64,000 bases of DNA from Dirofilaria immitis (lineage: Eukaryota; Nematoda; Chromadorea; Rhabditida; Onchocercidae). Under the pieces are notes generated by a model that searched no databases, had not been told where the DNA came from, and saw only the letters and a list, made by a program, of their open reading frames with translations. Location of the stretch: assembly GCA_024305405.1 (NCBI GenBank), contig JAKNDB010000110.1, positions 2,418,001 through 2,482,000 on the forward strand. The letters are read 5' to 3'. Shown here piece by piece: positions 50,963 to 64,000 of the stretch; the stretch's first letter is position 1, and every line of letters begins with the position of its first letter. The position numbers were made by a program, and so were the translations under genes.

Positions 50963-51150
50963 CCTCTCTTTCATTTTTCTTCCATTTTTACGTCATTGAT
51001 TTATTCGATATTCAATATGATTAAATTTAATAAATTCCAATAAGTATATTTAAAAAAAAAAAAAAGAAAAGGAAACAAAAACATTAAATTAATGTTTTTC
51101 GATGACGTAAAAATGGAAGAAAAATGAAAGAAAGAGAGAGAGAGAGAGAG
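50926..51150. repeat. Fold-back: 30-bp perfect inverted repeat flanked by (CT)n and (GA)n
   Basis: Bases 50967-50996 (containing TTTTTCTTCCATTTTTACG) are the exact reverse complement of 51102-51131. Outside them, a CT tract on the left (50926-50966) faces a GA tract on the right (51132-51150), extending the potential stem to about 50 bp. The loop is about 105 bp of AT-rich DNA. Confidence 0.85.
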
Positions 51151-51336
51151 TATCACTTAGAAATGTATAAAAATCTTTTTGTCAGCGAAAAGTAAAGTTA
51201 CAATTATTGTTTGATCGAAAGATTTTCATAAAAATCAAATAAATTTATCTCAATGAAATATTCGGTATGATTTCAGTATCACGTGAATATAGCGTGGAAT
51301 GCTATGACGTAATACGTTTAAATTTTGTTAATCTTT

Positions 51337-51437
51337 CTCAATTTCCACTTTTTTAATTTCTTCTTCTTTTTTTTCATAAAACAGAAAAGAGAAAGAGAGA
51401 GAGAGAGAGAGAAAAAAGAGAAAAGTTGGAAATTGAG
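51337..51437. repeat. Second, imperfect fold-back with pyrimidine/purine arms
   Basis: CTCAATTTCCA at about 51338-51348 pairs with TGGAAATTGAG at 51427-51437. The inner CTTCTTCTTTTTTTTC faces a (GA)n/GAAAAAAG tract. Confidence 0.65.
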
Positions 51438-51553
51438 ATGAACACATTAGCAAATTTCATACTTCACTGGCAATCATTGATGCGGTCTATTGATGGGATT
51501 TACTATCCCGGAAATTTAGATCGCTCAGATTAAAATTTCATTTCTCTCATAAT

Positions 51554-51555
<2 letters not shown>

Positions 51556-51599
<44 letters not shown>
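51556..51599. repeat. (TA)n microsatellite, 22 units
   Basis: 44 bp of uninterrupted TA/AT. It is flanked by weakly complementary sequences (TTCTCTCATAAT to the left, ATTATGAGATGAA to the right), so it may be the loop or tip of a third fold-back. Confidence 0.9.
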
Positions 51600-51602
<3 letters not shown>

Positions 51603-51827
51603 GATGAAAACTTCATTGGAAATCGAAATTATGAGATGAATTTGTCAGGTCAATAAATAATAATGGGATTTAATTTCAGGGATGCATATGAGAGAAGAAA
51701 AGCGGTCGACGATTCTTGCATATACAATCATCTAATATGGACAACAAACAGCTAGTAATGGTATAAACATTTATAAAATTTCGTTAAAACAATAACATTT
51801 TAGCAAAGGGCAGAAAGATAAGCCAAT

Positions 51828-51875
51828 CGATAAATAAATAAATAAACCAATAAATAAATCAATAAATAAATAAAA
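51828..51875. repeat. (AATA)n-rich tract
   Basis: AATA and AATC tetranucleotides repeated about ten times. Confidence 0.75.
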
Positions 51876-54800
51876 GAATAGGAAGGATTGGAAAAGTGCG
51901 ACAAAGAGGAGTTAGTAGTAGTAGTTATTTGCTATTTGTTAAAGATGAAGACGAAGGAAAGAAGACGACGGTCACCTCATCGGCTCTTCGATCCTCTCTC
52001 TCTGAGAGAGAAAAAGAGGGAAAAAGAGAGATAGAGAAATAAAATGAAAGAGTCCGATCCTGACGACCATCCCATTTTCAATGCTTGTCACCTAACTTAC
52101 TCTCGAGAATGCCATCGTTATTAAGCTAGGTATTACTTGCAAAATTGCTAGTAAAGTTGCTTGCATCTATTCTTACGTTATACATCATGCAATTTTGTGG
52201 CATGCACCATTGGTAGCTCTTTTAATTCAAAGTTTTTGCAAATGACGAAAAGAATTTGTATAATAAGCAATTCAAGTATCGCATGTCGTTTCAACAACTT
52301 ATGCGAAATTCCTTCAACACATTGCTTTGCAGGTGAGCAATGCGGTAGTAGGTCAAAGTATAAGGGAAATCTTTTTAAATAGATTAAAAGGGATAGATAG
52401 CATTTTGTGGGGTCAAGTATTGTATGCAGTCATCACATTTTTATTGGGCAGATATGCTGCGCTATATCTTAGTAAATAATATTTTTATTCCCTTACAAAC
52501 AGATCGATTAATAAATACGATTTTAATTCGAGAAAACATTATACAGATTCATAAACAATGAACTTTCGGAACTTGACATTCCCACCATATTTTAAGCAAT
52601 TGATTCAAGATGACCTCTAAATATTGATCTTTGTTCTCGTGAAAGCAAAATAAAGTTATGTTCGTAATAACAATGTCTCAGAATTCATCCAGTAAAATGG
52701 AGCAGCACAAAAATATGTGAAATTAAAAGAAATAAAAGTAGCCAGAATTATTGCTTGTTATCATATGATGAGTTAACGATGTTACGCCACATGTCATATG
52801 GTGGTGTCCATTTGCTGATTATGTAATAGTAATAGTTCCTGGATGTAAATTATGCATAGAATTAATCGAATCGTCAGCTGACTTCTATTATATGTCTGAT
52901 CAACAACATTTAAAAGTTTTCCATCGAATTAGACAATTTGTTTTAATACGCTATATCAGAAGCAAATTCATTTCAATCAAAAAGCAACTGTTTTAGTGAA
53001 TGTGAAGATGAAAGCTACAATATCTTCTTAACATGATCTCCTAGTTGACACATTCTCGAATACTTTGACATAACTAATTGATGCTAACATTAATGAGCTA
53101 ATTTCTATTTTAACAAAAGCCTCATTGAAATCATTCAATCTTTAACAACATTTTTCATTTAAGTGATAAAATTGAAAATAATGAAGATATGACTTTTTTT
53201 TTGTCTCGTATCTATGAATCGTTTTACAAAATTTTTCTTATCAATGATTAATATGGATTGAAAAAATATTCCAGACAAAAGTATAACGAAATATCAGTGA
53301 TCAAATTACAATCAGAACTTGATTTCATTTGTAATATAAACATTCCAAAAAAAAAGAATCCTCATCAAATCAGCAGAAACTAAATAGATACTCAGCATAA
53401 TATATGCTTGATATCGGCAGTAGTGCAACAACAAATTATCTGAAAACCAGTAAATATACTTGAGGGTATTTCCAAAGAATCGCTAATACCGAAGAATTGA
53501 TAACCAGTAGTCATTCATGATAGATAGACTGATAATAGAATAACGATACGAACTGAGAATCAAGAATGGAAAGGAAAAATATCCCAGAATTAAACAAACA
53601 GGCTGATATGCTAACAGGGACTCACTCGTATATATTGGTTGATGGAGCCTGTCTTTTGGTGCCCTCGACCGCCCCTTCAATTAATTCATTTATCCATCTA
53701 TCCAAGTGAACAACCACTCCTCATCTCTCCTCCTCTCCAATAACTACAATTTTATGAAAATGCTTTGCTACTCACTTTGATTATTCATCAGTACTAAACT
53801 ATCGAGTCATGACTCATATAAGATTGCACTGAGGTAAGCATCTGTATCAGCTCTACCTTATCAGCTAGTTTCAGGTTATTATCAAAACAGGATATTTTGA
53901 ACGATATGTTTAAGGACATTTTTATCGATGAATTACAAATTTTTTTTATCATTATCATTTTTGGCCAATTCTTGTTATTTAAAAATAGCAAATGTAATGA
54001 TATCTTCTTCGCAGACAATATTTATGGATAAATGGATGGTTAGAATTAAACATAGCTTAATGCTAGCATATTTTAAACATGGATATATATTTCAGGCTAT
54101 TCAGGATGATACCACTATATCATGTCAGCTGTGTTCAATTGGAGACAACTGTTTGCCTTATCAAAGGATTGTAAAACAATGATCATAGGCCAATATAAAA
54201 GAGAGCCGAAACATAATAATCAAAAAATGATGCAAGTGAAATAAAAAATCGTCATTATCATAGCGATTCTTGAGCAATCACAATAATGAGATATGAAATA
54301 CATAGGATCGCCGATATTTAAAAATCAAAATAGTGTTAAATGATAATTAAGTCTATATGCTTATCTTCATTTATTGTTTATGAAAAGCTTAAAGTTGAAA
54401 ATATAATTATCGAAATGGCAAAATGAAGTATGTTTAGTTCGGGAATAATCGAAGAAGCCATGTGATGTGAAGGCGAACATCCCAAATCTCTTTTCATCGC
54501 AATTATTGGTGATGCCTAAATGAAGGGTTACGAAGACAGATTAGTCCCGAGATGTAAAATTCAGCATAATAACAATTAGCTTTACTCACAATTTCTATGC
54601 TGCTTCCATCTAATAGTTACCGCTAGTAATTATTATGGTAATAGTAAATTGACCAAAATGCAAAGATAAAGCAATCTGTCTTTCAACAATCCTTTTCATC
54701 CTTCATATATATTCAAGGCTATCAGAAATGATCTTTGATAGATATCATCATTAAATCTTCTCCAACTGACCAATTGATAGTGTCATAACCTTTTAATTTG

Positions 54801-56450
54801 TCACATAATATCTAATACTTTTTATTCCTAAATTATTCCGATTTTATTTGAATACAAATGTAAATAAAATTTAGTTTGATTAAATAATCATTCTATTCAA
54901 AATTATTAGTTATTAAAACGAATAAAATTCCTAAAAAAATTATCATTATTTTAAAAAAAATATAATCAACAAAGAAAATGAAATGTATTCAGCTGATGAT
55001 AATTATTGGAGTTCTTTCAACAATCACTTTAACACATATAGAAGAATGATATCTAAAATTAGCAATGCTAATATTCCTATATTCTATTAAAATTATCAAC
55101 AATTTCTCTTTAAATTTCATAGATGGCCAATATATGGAAATTATCAGTGAAAGAAATATGATACAGAAAGATTTAATAATAAAATTTTGAAAATTCACTA
55201 TAATCTCATAAATTTTATTTTACAAAAACTGTTTTTAAACTTAAGTTCCATATTTATGAAGAAAAATTTTAATGATATAATTTCGAAAGAAAAGAAAAAA
55301 GAAAAGAACGAAAAATGAAACTTCGAGAACGATTTCTAATTTCAACTTTCCTCTTTCTAAAATAAGTAGCTTGTTTAAAACAAGGAGGAAAAAGCCTGAG
55401 CTTGTCAACATCCTCATTTTATCTTATCATTTTCAAGCATTTCGCATTATCATTTATTATAAAAAGACGGAATAATGGGTAAACGATTTAAAATAAAAAT
55501 GAAAATAGGTAAAAACTTTATGATTCATGTATTATATATATGTATGTATAAAGCAACGATTTGACTAAAGCTAACTAATTGATTTGTCAGCCGAATTTTC
55601 ATTTCAAAAATATCGATTTTATTTTGAAGTTTATTCCAGCAAATCCAATCGATTTTCTAATTGCTTTTTATTAAACAGATAAGCAAAAATTGAAAGATAA
55701 TTTACATTATATAATATTGTAATGATTTTGTATTTGATAAGTTGGAAAGTGATAAATGTATCTATCATAAAAAATTCAAGTATCAGAATGAAATATCACT
55801 GAATGGAAAAGTAATTGCATTGACATATCGTATTGAAAATAAATTTTAATTTCTGAAAAATATTCAAACTCACTGAAAAAAAAAACTTATTAAAAAGTAA
55901 CCTGGAAAAATAACTATTACGCATACTGCGAAGGTAGGAAGAACATGAGAAAGTTTTTAAAAAGTATAATATGTATGATAGTTCGGGTAAAATTTTTTAT
56001 TTCAAATTACCCAAAATTTGAGTTTATTCTCGACGTAATGAACGTAGTAAATGGAATAATGACATTCAAAGGTTCAATTTCGTCGGATAAAATCCATATA
56101 GACAACAGAATAAATGATAAGATGGAAAAGTAAATTTATAATTCTTCAAATTATAAGAGAATAGAGAAGAGCAGAAGTTAATAATACTTTGAAAAGGCTT
56201 TCAAAGAGGAAGCAAGATGAAGAAAAATCAGAATCAATGAAGAAGGCGTTAATTAAATTTGAGAAAATCTATCTAATAGTCAAGAATTTTAGATCATAAT
56301 TAAAAATTCGATCGATTCACTAAAAATGAGAAAATTAGAAACTTCTGTAGTGTAAATTTCTACAACATTAGGATTTGGAATGGTTGTTATTATAGCGATA
56401 ATATGATAAAGATTTCATTGTTAAAAAAACTTGGCAATTATAATAATATC

Positions 56451-56755
<305 letters not shown>

Positions 56756-57848
56756 GCTATTAGCATTAACAATTATCTATTACTACCACCGCAATAATAA
56801 CAACAACAAGAGTTAATAACGATAATAGCAATGATGATGATGGTAATAACAATAATAATAGTAATGTTATTATTATAGTTAGAAGAAACGAAGATTTTAA
56901 ATATGCATTACATTAAATAAAATTAGAGAAGCAGATTCCGATAAAGGCTATCGTAAATTGAAGTAAATAAAAGAGTACTTGAAAACTGCAAACATTCGTT
57001 TTTTTTTGCCTCTTTTGAATTAGGACAATAGTGTATATTTACGAGATATAATTTGTCATCGTTAACATTACAGGTTGTCACTACTTAAAATAATTTCTCA
57101 TATATCATTTTCATTTTATCTTAAAATTATGAATCATAGTAATTTTAATTCAAAAAAAAAAAAAAAAAGGAAAGAGTTTGCATTTATATTACCTAAAATG
57201 ACTGAAAAAAAATTTGCAGTAAATTTTCTTCGATAAATATATATATAAACTTTCAAAAATGATATTTGATAATGAAAGTTATCATATTTGTTGCAATTAT
57301 TTTAAATAATAACATTAACAATAATTAATACCAAATTTAAGCATAAAATTTTTCATTTTTTCTCGAGAGAAAGAATCCATTATCATTCTTGTCCATAATT
57401 AGAAAGGTTTCATTTTTGCTCTTTTTTTTTTTTTTTTTTTTAATTTATACAATATCTCGAAGCAAATAAAAATATATTGGAACGGCGAGAATAGATGATA
57501 GAAAATGGATAATATAATAGATGGATTGTTAATATGTTCGAATCTTATAAAGCATATATATATATATATGATGTATATGAAAGAAGGAAAGCTTAAATAT
57601 TAAAATTGAAATGAGAGATGATAGGATAAGTAAAAGAATGGAAGAAGAGGAAGGGAGAGAAAGATATACGAAATGATCCTTAAAAATTACTTGTTATATG
57701 CCATTTTGAAAGAAAAAAAATTTTTTTGCTTTTGTCAAATTATATAAAATAAGTCATTCGTTAACTAAAATTTACTCAATTCAAATTTTCCTGCGATGAA
57801 AACCTATGTATTAATTAATATTTTAGAATCTGTGAAGAAACAGATGTT

Positions 57849-57930
57849 TAAGTTTGGCAGTAAATGTTATCAGGCCAAGAGATTCATAAGTTTAACGATA
57901 AATATTATCAAGCCAAGATATGCGTAAATT
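57849..57930. repeat. ~40-bp direct repeat, two diverged copies
   Basis: AAGTTTGGCAGTAAATGTTATCAGGCCAAG is echoed by GTTTAACGATAAATATTATCAAGCCAAG a few bases later; blocks of over 20 bases are named here only by position (57851-57880 and 57889-57916). Confidence 0.6.
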
Positions 57931-58241
57931 AATCATCGGGCTAAGTTTAAATCTTTATAATGCATGAAATGATATATTTCTTCTTCGTTTTTTCTTCAAG
58001 AAAAAAAAAAAAGAGAAACGGATATGGAAAGCTAAAGAAAAGTTGAAATGTGAAGAGAAGTCATTACAATTAAAATCCATCGATCGATGTGAAATGAGAA
58101 AAATGCTCGGCATGGTGACAATGAATACGAAAGAGGTAACCCTATCACCTCCATTTCGTTGAAAAAAAAAAAAAAAAAAAGAATTCTTCCTTCCTGAATA
58201 GATCAAATCCGAAAAATTCGTCATTTGCTATTAACATAATG

Positions 58242-58460
58242 TGAATAGATAGATAGATAGATGTATGTATGTACTACATACAAATGTGCTATTCAACTTA
58301 ACGATGACAGCAACCGTAAACTTCTCGGTATGTGTATGCGTCCGATTGTAGTTTACGCATACATACACATACATACACATACATACATACACATGCATAC
58401 ACATACACATACACACACATACACATACATACACATATATATATATGCATACATACATAT
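58242..58460. repeat. (GATA)n followed by (ACAT)n/(CA)n microsatellite
   Basis: GATA units at 58242-58264, then CATACA / ACACAT units at 58357-58460 ending in a TA run. ORFs on both strands (Tyr-Ile-His and Val-Cys runs) are repeat shadows. Confidence 0.9.
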
Positions 58461-58750
58461 GATGTATCACAGAAATATTAACTAAGGGTAATGATCAAAC
58501 GATGCTTGTCATTAAAGAATTGTGGATTGGGCAATATATGACAAACAATAAGGGATTGTGAAAAATTTAAGAAATTTCTTTCAAAATGAATAACAAATAT
58601 ATTAAAAGGCAAGTAGTATTCATTAGGAAGAAATTCATCTATTTGTTATAAAAAATAAAAATAATAAGGAAGAATTGGTTGCATAAGTTTGAATATTCAT
58701 TCAGTTGAATATTGAATTTTCCGAAATGAAGAATATAATAAATTTAACTG

Positions 58751-58792
58751 CAGTAGTAGTAGTAGTAGGAAGGGTAGGAGTAAGAGTAGTAG
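58751..58792. repeat. (AGT)n-rich tract
   Basis: AGT triplets, then AGG and AGT mixtures. Confidence 0.8.
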
Positions 58793-61594
58793 AATTATTA
58801 ATTAAATTCCATAACCATTATTAATTATATCAATTTGTATATTATTATTTAATTAATAAAGAGAGCTTTTTGTCTAATTATCTTTTCATTTTGTTAAAAA
58901 GGAAAGAATAGAAGAGGAGGGATGTATGATTAAATTGATGGAGAAAGCGATTGATAAATAAATATACATGAAGCAATATTTGATTTTTCTTTGCCGTCCA
59001 TACTCATTAGGATCAGCGACCAATTTAATGGCATTAAAACGAGACAGTTTAACCCTTTCACCTCTTATTTCACTTCCTATCTTCTAAACCATTCTCATTC
59101 ACTCATTCCTCTTTCTTCTATTTCATTTAGCTTCATTATTTAATCTTTGTGTCCATTTATGGTCATTTATAGCATTTCTTCCTCTGCTCTTAGCTTCTAT
59201 AGTAGAGATAATGAAATTATTTGCTAAATCAATAAGGAAAATTGAGAAGTCATTTGTTATAACAATAAGGGAAAGAAATCATTTACTATATGATTTTTTT
59301 GTTACCAAAATAATAGAAGGGAGAAATATATAAAAAAAAAAAAGAAAAACATTTGCCAAAACAGTAAGCAAAATTATGATAATGAAAGAAGACAACAAAT
59401 TTGCAAAACTTCATATTTCATCAATGAAAAAAGAAAAAGAATAATGAATGATAAGAAAGAAAGATTTTTTTTCTTTCCTAATGGAAAGTGATAGATAAAG
59501 AATGAAATGATAACCTAATATTGTTTGAGATATGAGATATGTAATTATTTCAGGTGTTAATAAATTGATTTTCTGCTTAAGCTGATTAATCCAAGTATAT
59601 GTTCTTGTCTGATGGGAAATTTGACAAAGTGATAAGAATGAAATTGAATCCTACCAGTTGTTAGAAAGAAGGCTTTCTCTAATCTCCCGAACAAAGAACA
59701 TTACAACGGGAAGAAAGAAAGAAGTTGTTCTGGTGAAAACGATGACAATAAATTGCTGATCGTGTTCGTGTTGTTGACGGATTAGACTTCACCCTGTTTA
59801 GGATCGATCGTATTTCACATCAATAAGCAATAAATGTTATTTTCGTCTATTTACTTATTCAGCTCAGGTTTTTCTAATTTCCATTCTCTTTTATCTTTCT
59901 GTTTCCTTTCCTAGCATAATCTAAGTCAATCTTAATCAATCTGGGATTATAAAAATTTTTTTCCCAATCAATCAATAATTCATCAAAAACCATTTGTTTA
60001 CTTGAATGATTAATTATGCAATGATTATTAATGAAAAGAAAAATGAATCCTTTTTTTTTTTTGAACTGTTATAATCATTTCGAGATTCATTTTCAATTTA
60101 TCAAACAATAATTTCTCCCATGGGACCTCCTCTGTCACGACCTTCACATTTTCATTAATAATTTCTTTTTTTTTTGTGCTTTCTGCTATTCCCATCTCAT
60201 AAATAAATATCAATCGATGTTTAAATAGTTTTTTTTTTTTTTTTATGATAGGAATGAAAAATTAAGAATATATTAATCATTTTTTTCTTTTAAAATAATT
60301 TACTTATTTTTTTGCCTTTTATAACTAAACTATTTATTTGTTATGTAGAAAAAATTTATCAAAAATAAAACTTTCGAAGTTGCTACCAAAAAGTGATGAA
60401 AAGAAGATAAAAACGCGCTTATTTCATCATTTTTATCAATGATTCTAATTGGATTAAAACAAACATTGTAATCTTAGAATGATATGATATGATATATTTC
60501 ATGTTAAACATGATTACTTGAATATGAAATAAATTATCAATAAAATATTATTTAATATTTCCATATTTAGCAGTGAGCTATATACATATTTATTATAATT
60601 AAGCCATTTTATTTGATGAAATGAAAATATTTCAACATTTCATAAAATGATGAGATTAAAAAAATCATACAGAGATAATGGTAGAATAGAAAGGAGCTAA
60701 TCATATTGGATCGCGTTTATCATCAAAATGTCTCAATGGTTAGATAATTTATATATATGCAAATCAAGGCCATCTATAACATTATCCATCATTCAATACA
60801 TTATGAAATATAATAGACTCTCTCTGGTTGCTATAGATATCATTTTAACAATGTGATTTTTTTTTTTTGAATTAATATATGTAGCAAACATCATTAACAG
60901 AAGAATGGATGGAAATAATTTTAAAAGGAAGGTGATATGAGAAGAATTAATATTTGATAGTCAAGTGATAAAACTGATTGTATAACGAAATGATAAGAAC
61001 AGTGCTGATGTGATCATCGTTTTAATACGGAAAACATATATGTTTATCATTCACTCCTTCTTAAATTCCAACTGTGGCTTATAATTCGATGAATAAATGC
61101 TGTAGGTTATATTAGAAAAAGAAGTACTTGTTAATAAACTTTCCCATCAATCAGGTAAAACATGAATTATCTATTGAACTCTCTCTCTCTTCCATCATTA
61201 TACTTCACCTTCATTTGATTTTTTTTTTTTTTTTGAATATATTTCATTTTATTATTCAATTAGAATATATGACAAAAAGTGCCAAAATAAAGATAAAGAT
61301 ATAATAAATTGAAAAATAAAAATACATATATTATCCTTCATATATTTCAGTAGTTCCCTAATCGAGAAATTAAAATAATTCATTTAGTGATTGTTGTAAG
61401 TTGAGATGATAGTAATACATTAAACAATTGAATATATGTCTGTGGTGATTATTCCAGAAACAGCTGTTGAACCATATTGAAGCATATCAGTAAACATAAA
61501 TCGAAATAAATTACAAACAACCAACATTACAACCTATCATATCATTTTCCATAAATATACAACAAATATCTTTAAGGATTGCCAGAATTGATAC

Positions 61595-61620
61595 AGCAAC
61601 AACAACAACAACAACAACAA
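61595..61620. repeat. (AAC)n microsatellite
   Basis: About eight uninterrupted CAA/AAC triplets, continuing into looser AAC/ATC-rich DNA to 61680. Confidence 0.85.
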
Positions 61621-63332
61621 TAGCCAACATGACAATTATCAATATCAACATTAATAACATCAATAACAACATTAACAGTAGTTAGATAGAGCACTAACAG
61701 ATTTTGTTTCCGTAAACATTACTTATGCAATATGTTATATGCTTGAATTCGGATTAAAATTTTTTTCTGCTCTGCTTTTTTTGTTAAGATATTAAATGAA
61801 TAAAGAATTATCAGTAATACTATCAAGCAGAGAATTGTTAAAATTCATTGATTTTAATTTTTGATTACATTAAAGACAATACAACAAGCCAATGTAATAA
61901 TTTATCTTATTCACATTTTCGGATAGCTATCAATTAATTACAATAATGATAATGATATTGATACACTTGCTAGTATTATATGATTTGGATTTCGTTAATT
62001 TCAATAGCATTCAAAGGTACGAAGAGCAATGTTTAACTTTATATTATTATATGTACATAGCAAAGCAATCATTGATCTATTTCGAGAGGAAATTAATTAG
62101 CAAGGATGAAGTATTCATTCCATCAATGATCCATATATTATTCGAATTTATTAAGCCTTAAGTAATAACATACTTTACATCACACTAATTAGTAATTTTA
62201 ATCGTCAGGCAACATTAATTTGTATAATTTCAATTCATCCAAAATTTAAATTTCTGAAACCAATTTAGTATTATATTTCATCATAATGCATTGCAAAATG
62301 AAAGTTAGTAGAATTGATGAAAAGTTTAGAAAAAGAATTATCAATAATTTGATTTTCTCATATAACATATAATTTAAAAATGGTGAAAAATATTAAATTA
62401 ATTTGTTTGTCATTCAAGAAACTGTAACGAAAAGAAAGAACAAAATTTCGGCCGAGTCATCGAAGTATTCGTTTTGATGATAGCACTTTCATAAATGAGT
62501 ATTAAAATGCGATTATCCGAACATATAAATTTCATTTCTTTATGAGAAAGTTGAAATTCTATTGAGTATCAAATTACTCATATGGTTGTCGCTGAAAATG
62601 ATGAATCTTAATCGAAATTCTTGTCAGGAAATTTTGCTACCAAAATCGGTAAATCGTAAGTCAAATGGTTATGGTTATGATTATTCAACAATAAATTCTA
62701 TATAATGAAAAGATTTGGTAACTGCAAAGGTTTGGTTCGATAAAAAGTATGAATTATATGGAAAAATCCTTTTATCTTCCTATAATGTTAAATACTGATG
62801 GTGTTAACCTTTGTTGGCATCATAGATAGCTAATATTTATGATTAATAAATTGATATCATCTCATTGTTACTGATTTGATAGTATTTATGATCATGAATC
62901 AAATTATCTTATTTATGCTGCTCTGATAGTGTTTATGATCTACGAATGGATAACATCATATTGATGTTGATTCTTAAATATTATCATTTATATCATCGTT
63001 TATTCATCAAGAAAATAATGATTGCTTATTCACATTTTTTTCCAAAAGATTTCGAAGTAATCATTAATTTAACAAATGATACATTTATCATTTGTTGACG
63101 TAAAACATAATAAAAATGGCTTGAAATAATAATAATGAATAATAAATTTTGTGATATATTGTTGTTAAATAAAAAAAAAGTAAAAATTGGAATTGAATTT
63201 TTCTTCTTTTTTTATTTCTTAACTTATCATTTTTATTATTCCAACGTTTTAAGCTGTTTGTTTAAAAAAGAAGCGACATCAATGAATTGAAAATGTTTTG
63301 ATCAAAATATAAGCTGTTTCAGAATTAAGCAC

Positions 63333-63426
63333 TTCATCTTCCGTCTATTTCCGGACATTCATCTCTCATCTATTTCTGAATACTTCATCTTCCGTTTATT
63401 TTCGGACATTCTATCCGTCTATCCGT
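63333..63426. repeat. 25-26 bp tandem repeat, about 3.7 copies
   Basis: Units at 63333, 63358, 63384 and 63409 share TTCATC...CTATTT...GGACA. Copies 1 and 3 are closest. It abuts the interleaved inverted repeats that follow. Confidence 0.8.
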
Positions 63427-63430
63427 TTGC

Positions 63431-63681
63431 AATAGTATCATCCGAATTCGATCATGCATCAAATCATTCTTTTTTTTTTTTGATTACATTATCATTTATT
63501 TACATAACATATTTATATGTATATTTAGTAGAGATTACTTTTTATTTGTTTTTATGATATCTATCTGTGAAGTATCAAGCAAACTTTTGATTTGATGCAT
63601 TGTCGATTTCAGGTGATACTATTCTTTTTTTTTTTTATAAATATGCTATGTAAATAAATGATAATGAAATCAAAAAAATTT
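63431..63681. repeat. Interleaved pair of inverted repeats (AB - T run - C, then AB' - T run - C')
   Basis: Block 63431-63469 is the reverse complement (with a few mismatches) of about 63586-63624. Block 63470-63516 is the reverse complement of 63637-63681. The order is AB, C, AB', C', so the two stems cannot nest in one simple hairpin. Each half has its own T run between its blocks. Confidence 0.75.
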
Positions 63682-64000
63682 TCCTTACAACACAAAATAT
63701 GCAAATTTTAGGTAAGTAATATGACATATTATTAGCAATAAATAAATGAAATGAACGCAATAAATTAATATAAAATTTTATTTAAATATTTTTTCTTTTA
63801 ATTTTAGAGTTAAAGAATTAAAAATAAAATGAATTTAATAATAGATTTTGATACCGTTCACATCAGTTTTTTTTAAAGTATTTTTAAGATGTATATTTAA
63901 GTATGAATTTATTCGTCAAGTTGTTCAATTATGTTTAAGTGATAAATGATGCCAAAATTGATGATTGTATTTTTGATGAAAGTATTATTAGCTTCCTTTT

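Noticed and set aside
53483..53680. 65-codon minus-strand ORF in the upstream region of sax-3
   Set aside because: No splice partner, no motif, and hydrophobic tail typical of AT-rich chance ORFs.
54989..55198. Minus-strand ORF starting with a signal-peptide-like segment, considered as the missing sax-3 first exon
   Set aside because: No usable GT donor follows the hydrophobic core at the phase required by the exon at 45841.
58231..58485. ORFs rich in Tyr/Val/Cys (-) and Tyr/Ile/His (+)
   Set aside because: They read the (ACAT)n/(CA)n microsatellite on both strands.
61946..62161. 71-codon + strand ORF with moderately protein-like sequence
   Set aside because: Very AT-rich, no recognisable motif, no neighbouring exon; within chance expectation for this composition.

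Overview
The window is nuclear DNA from a nematode, most likely a clade III (filarial/spirurid-type) worm. It is about 70% AT. The genes are broken into many short exons separated by introns of roughly 100-700 bp with GT...TTTCAG-type junctions. The largest gene matches C. elegans SAX-3 along its whole visible length. No prokaryotic, viral or organellar segment was seen. All identifications come from reading translated exons and recalling family motifs; no database search was run.

Layout, left to right. (1) 18-1999, + strand: the C-terminal half of an ectonucleotide pyrophosphatase/phosphodiesterase (ENPP) family protein, cut by the window edge. Its metal-binding residues look degenerate. (2) 3911-6927, - strand: a complete Suv4-20/SET-4-type histone H4K20 methyltransferase, 8 exons, about 640 aa. 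(3) 11968-15222, + strand: a golgin-like coiled-coil protein ending in a GRIP-like domain; its first exon is unresolved. (4) 16200-21232, - strand: a class A biogenic-amine GPCR with dopamine D2-like motifs, TM1 to TM7. (5) 25929-27033, - strand: a small four-transmembrane protein of a family I do not recognise. (6) 28562-45841, - strand: sax-3/Robo, 22 exons found (five Ig, three FN3, one TM, conserved cytoplasmic motifs); only the signal-peptide exon is missing. An 8.9-kb intron of sax-3 (34378-43299) carries several coding-like ORFs on the opposite strand. (7) 45842-64000: no gene that I can support. It is AT-rich, full of microsatellites and has several fold-back structures. It is probably the first intron and/or upstream region of sax-3.

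A thread through all six genes: coding frames are repeatedly broken by single-base length differences, mostly in short A/T runs. Counting exon lengths against splice phases shows that one added or removed base restores each frame. This is best explained by consensus-sequence errors in a draft assembly, not by six neighbouring pseudogenes. Gene models here should be read with those breaks in mind.

The genes are functionally unrelated (extracellular hydrolase relative, chromatin, Golgi tethering, aminergic signalling, axon guidance). Spacing and orientation give no sign of an operon.
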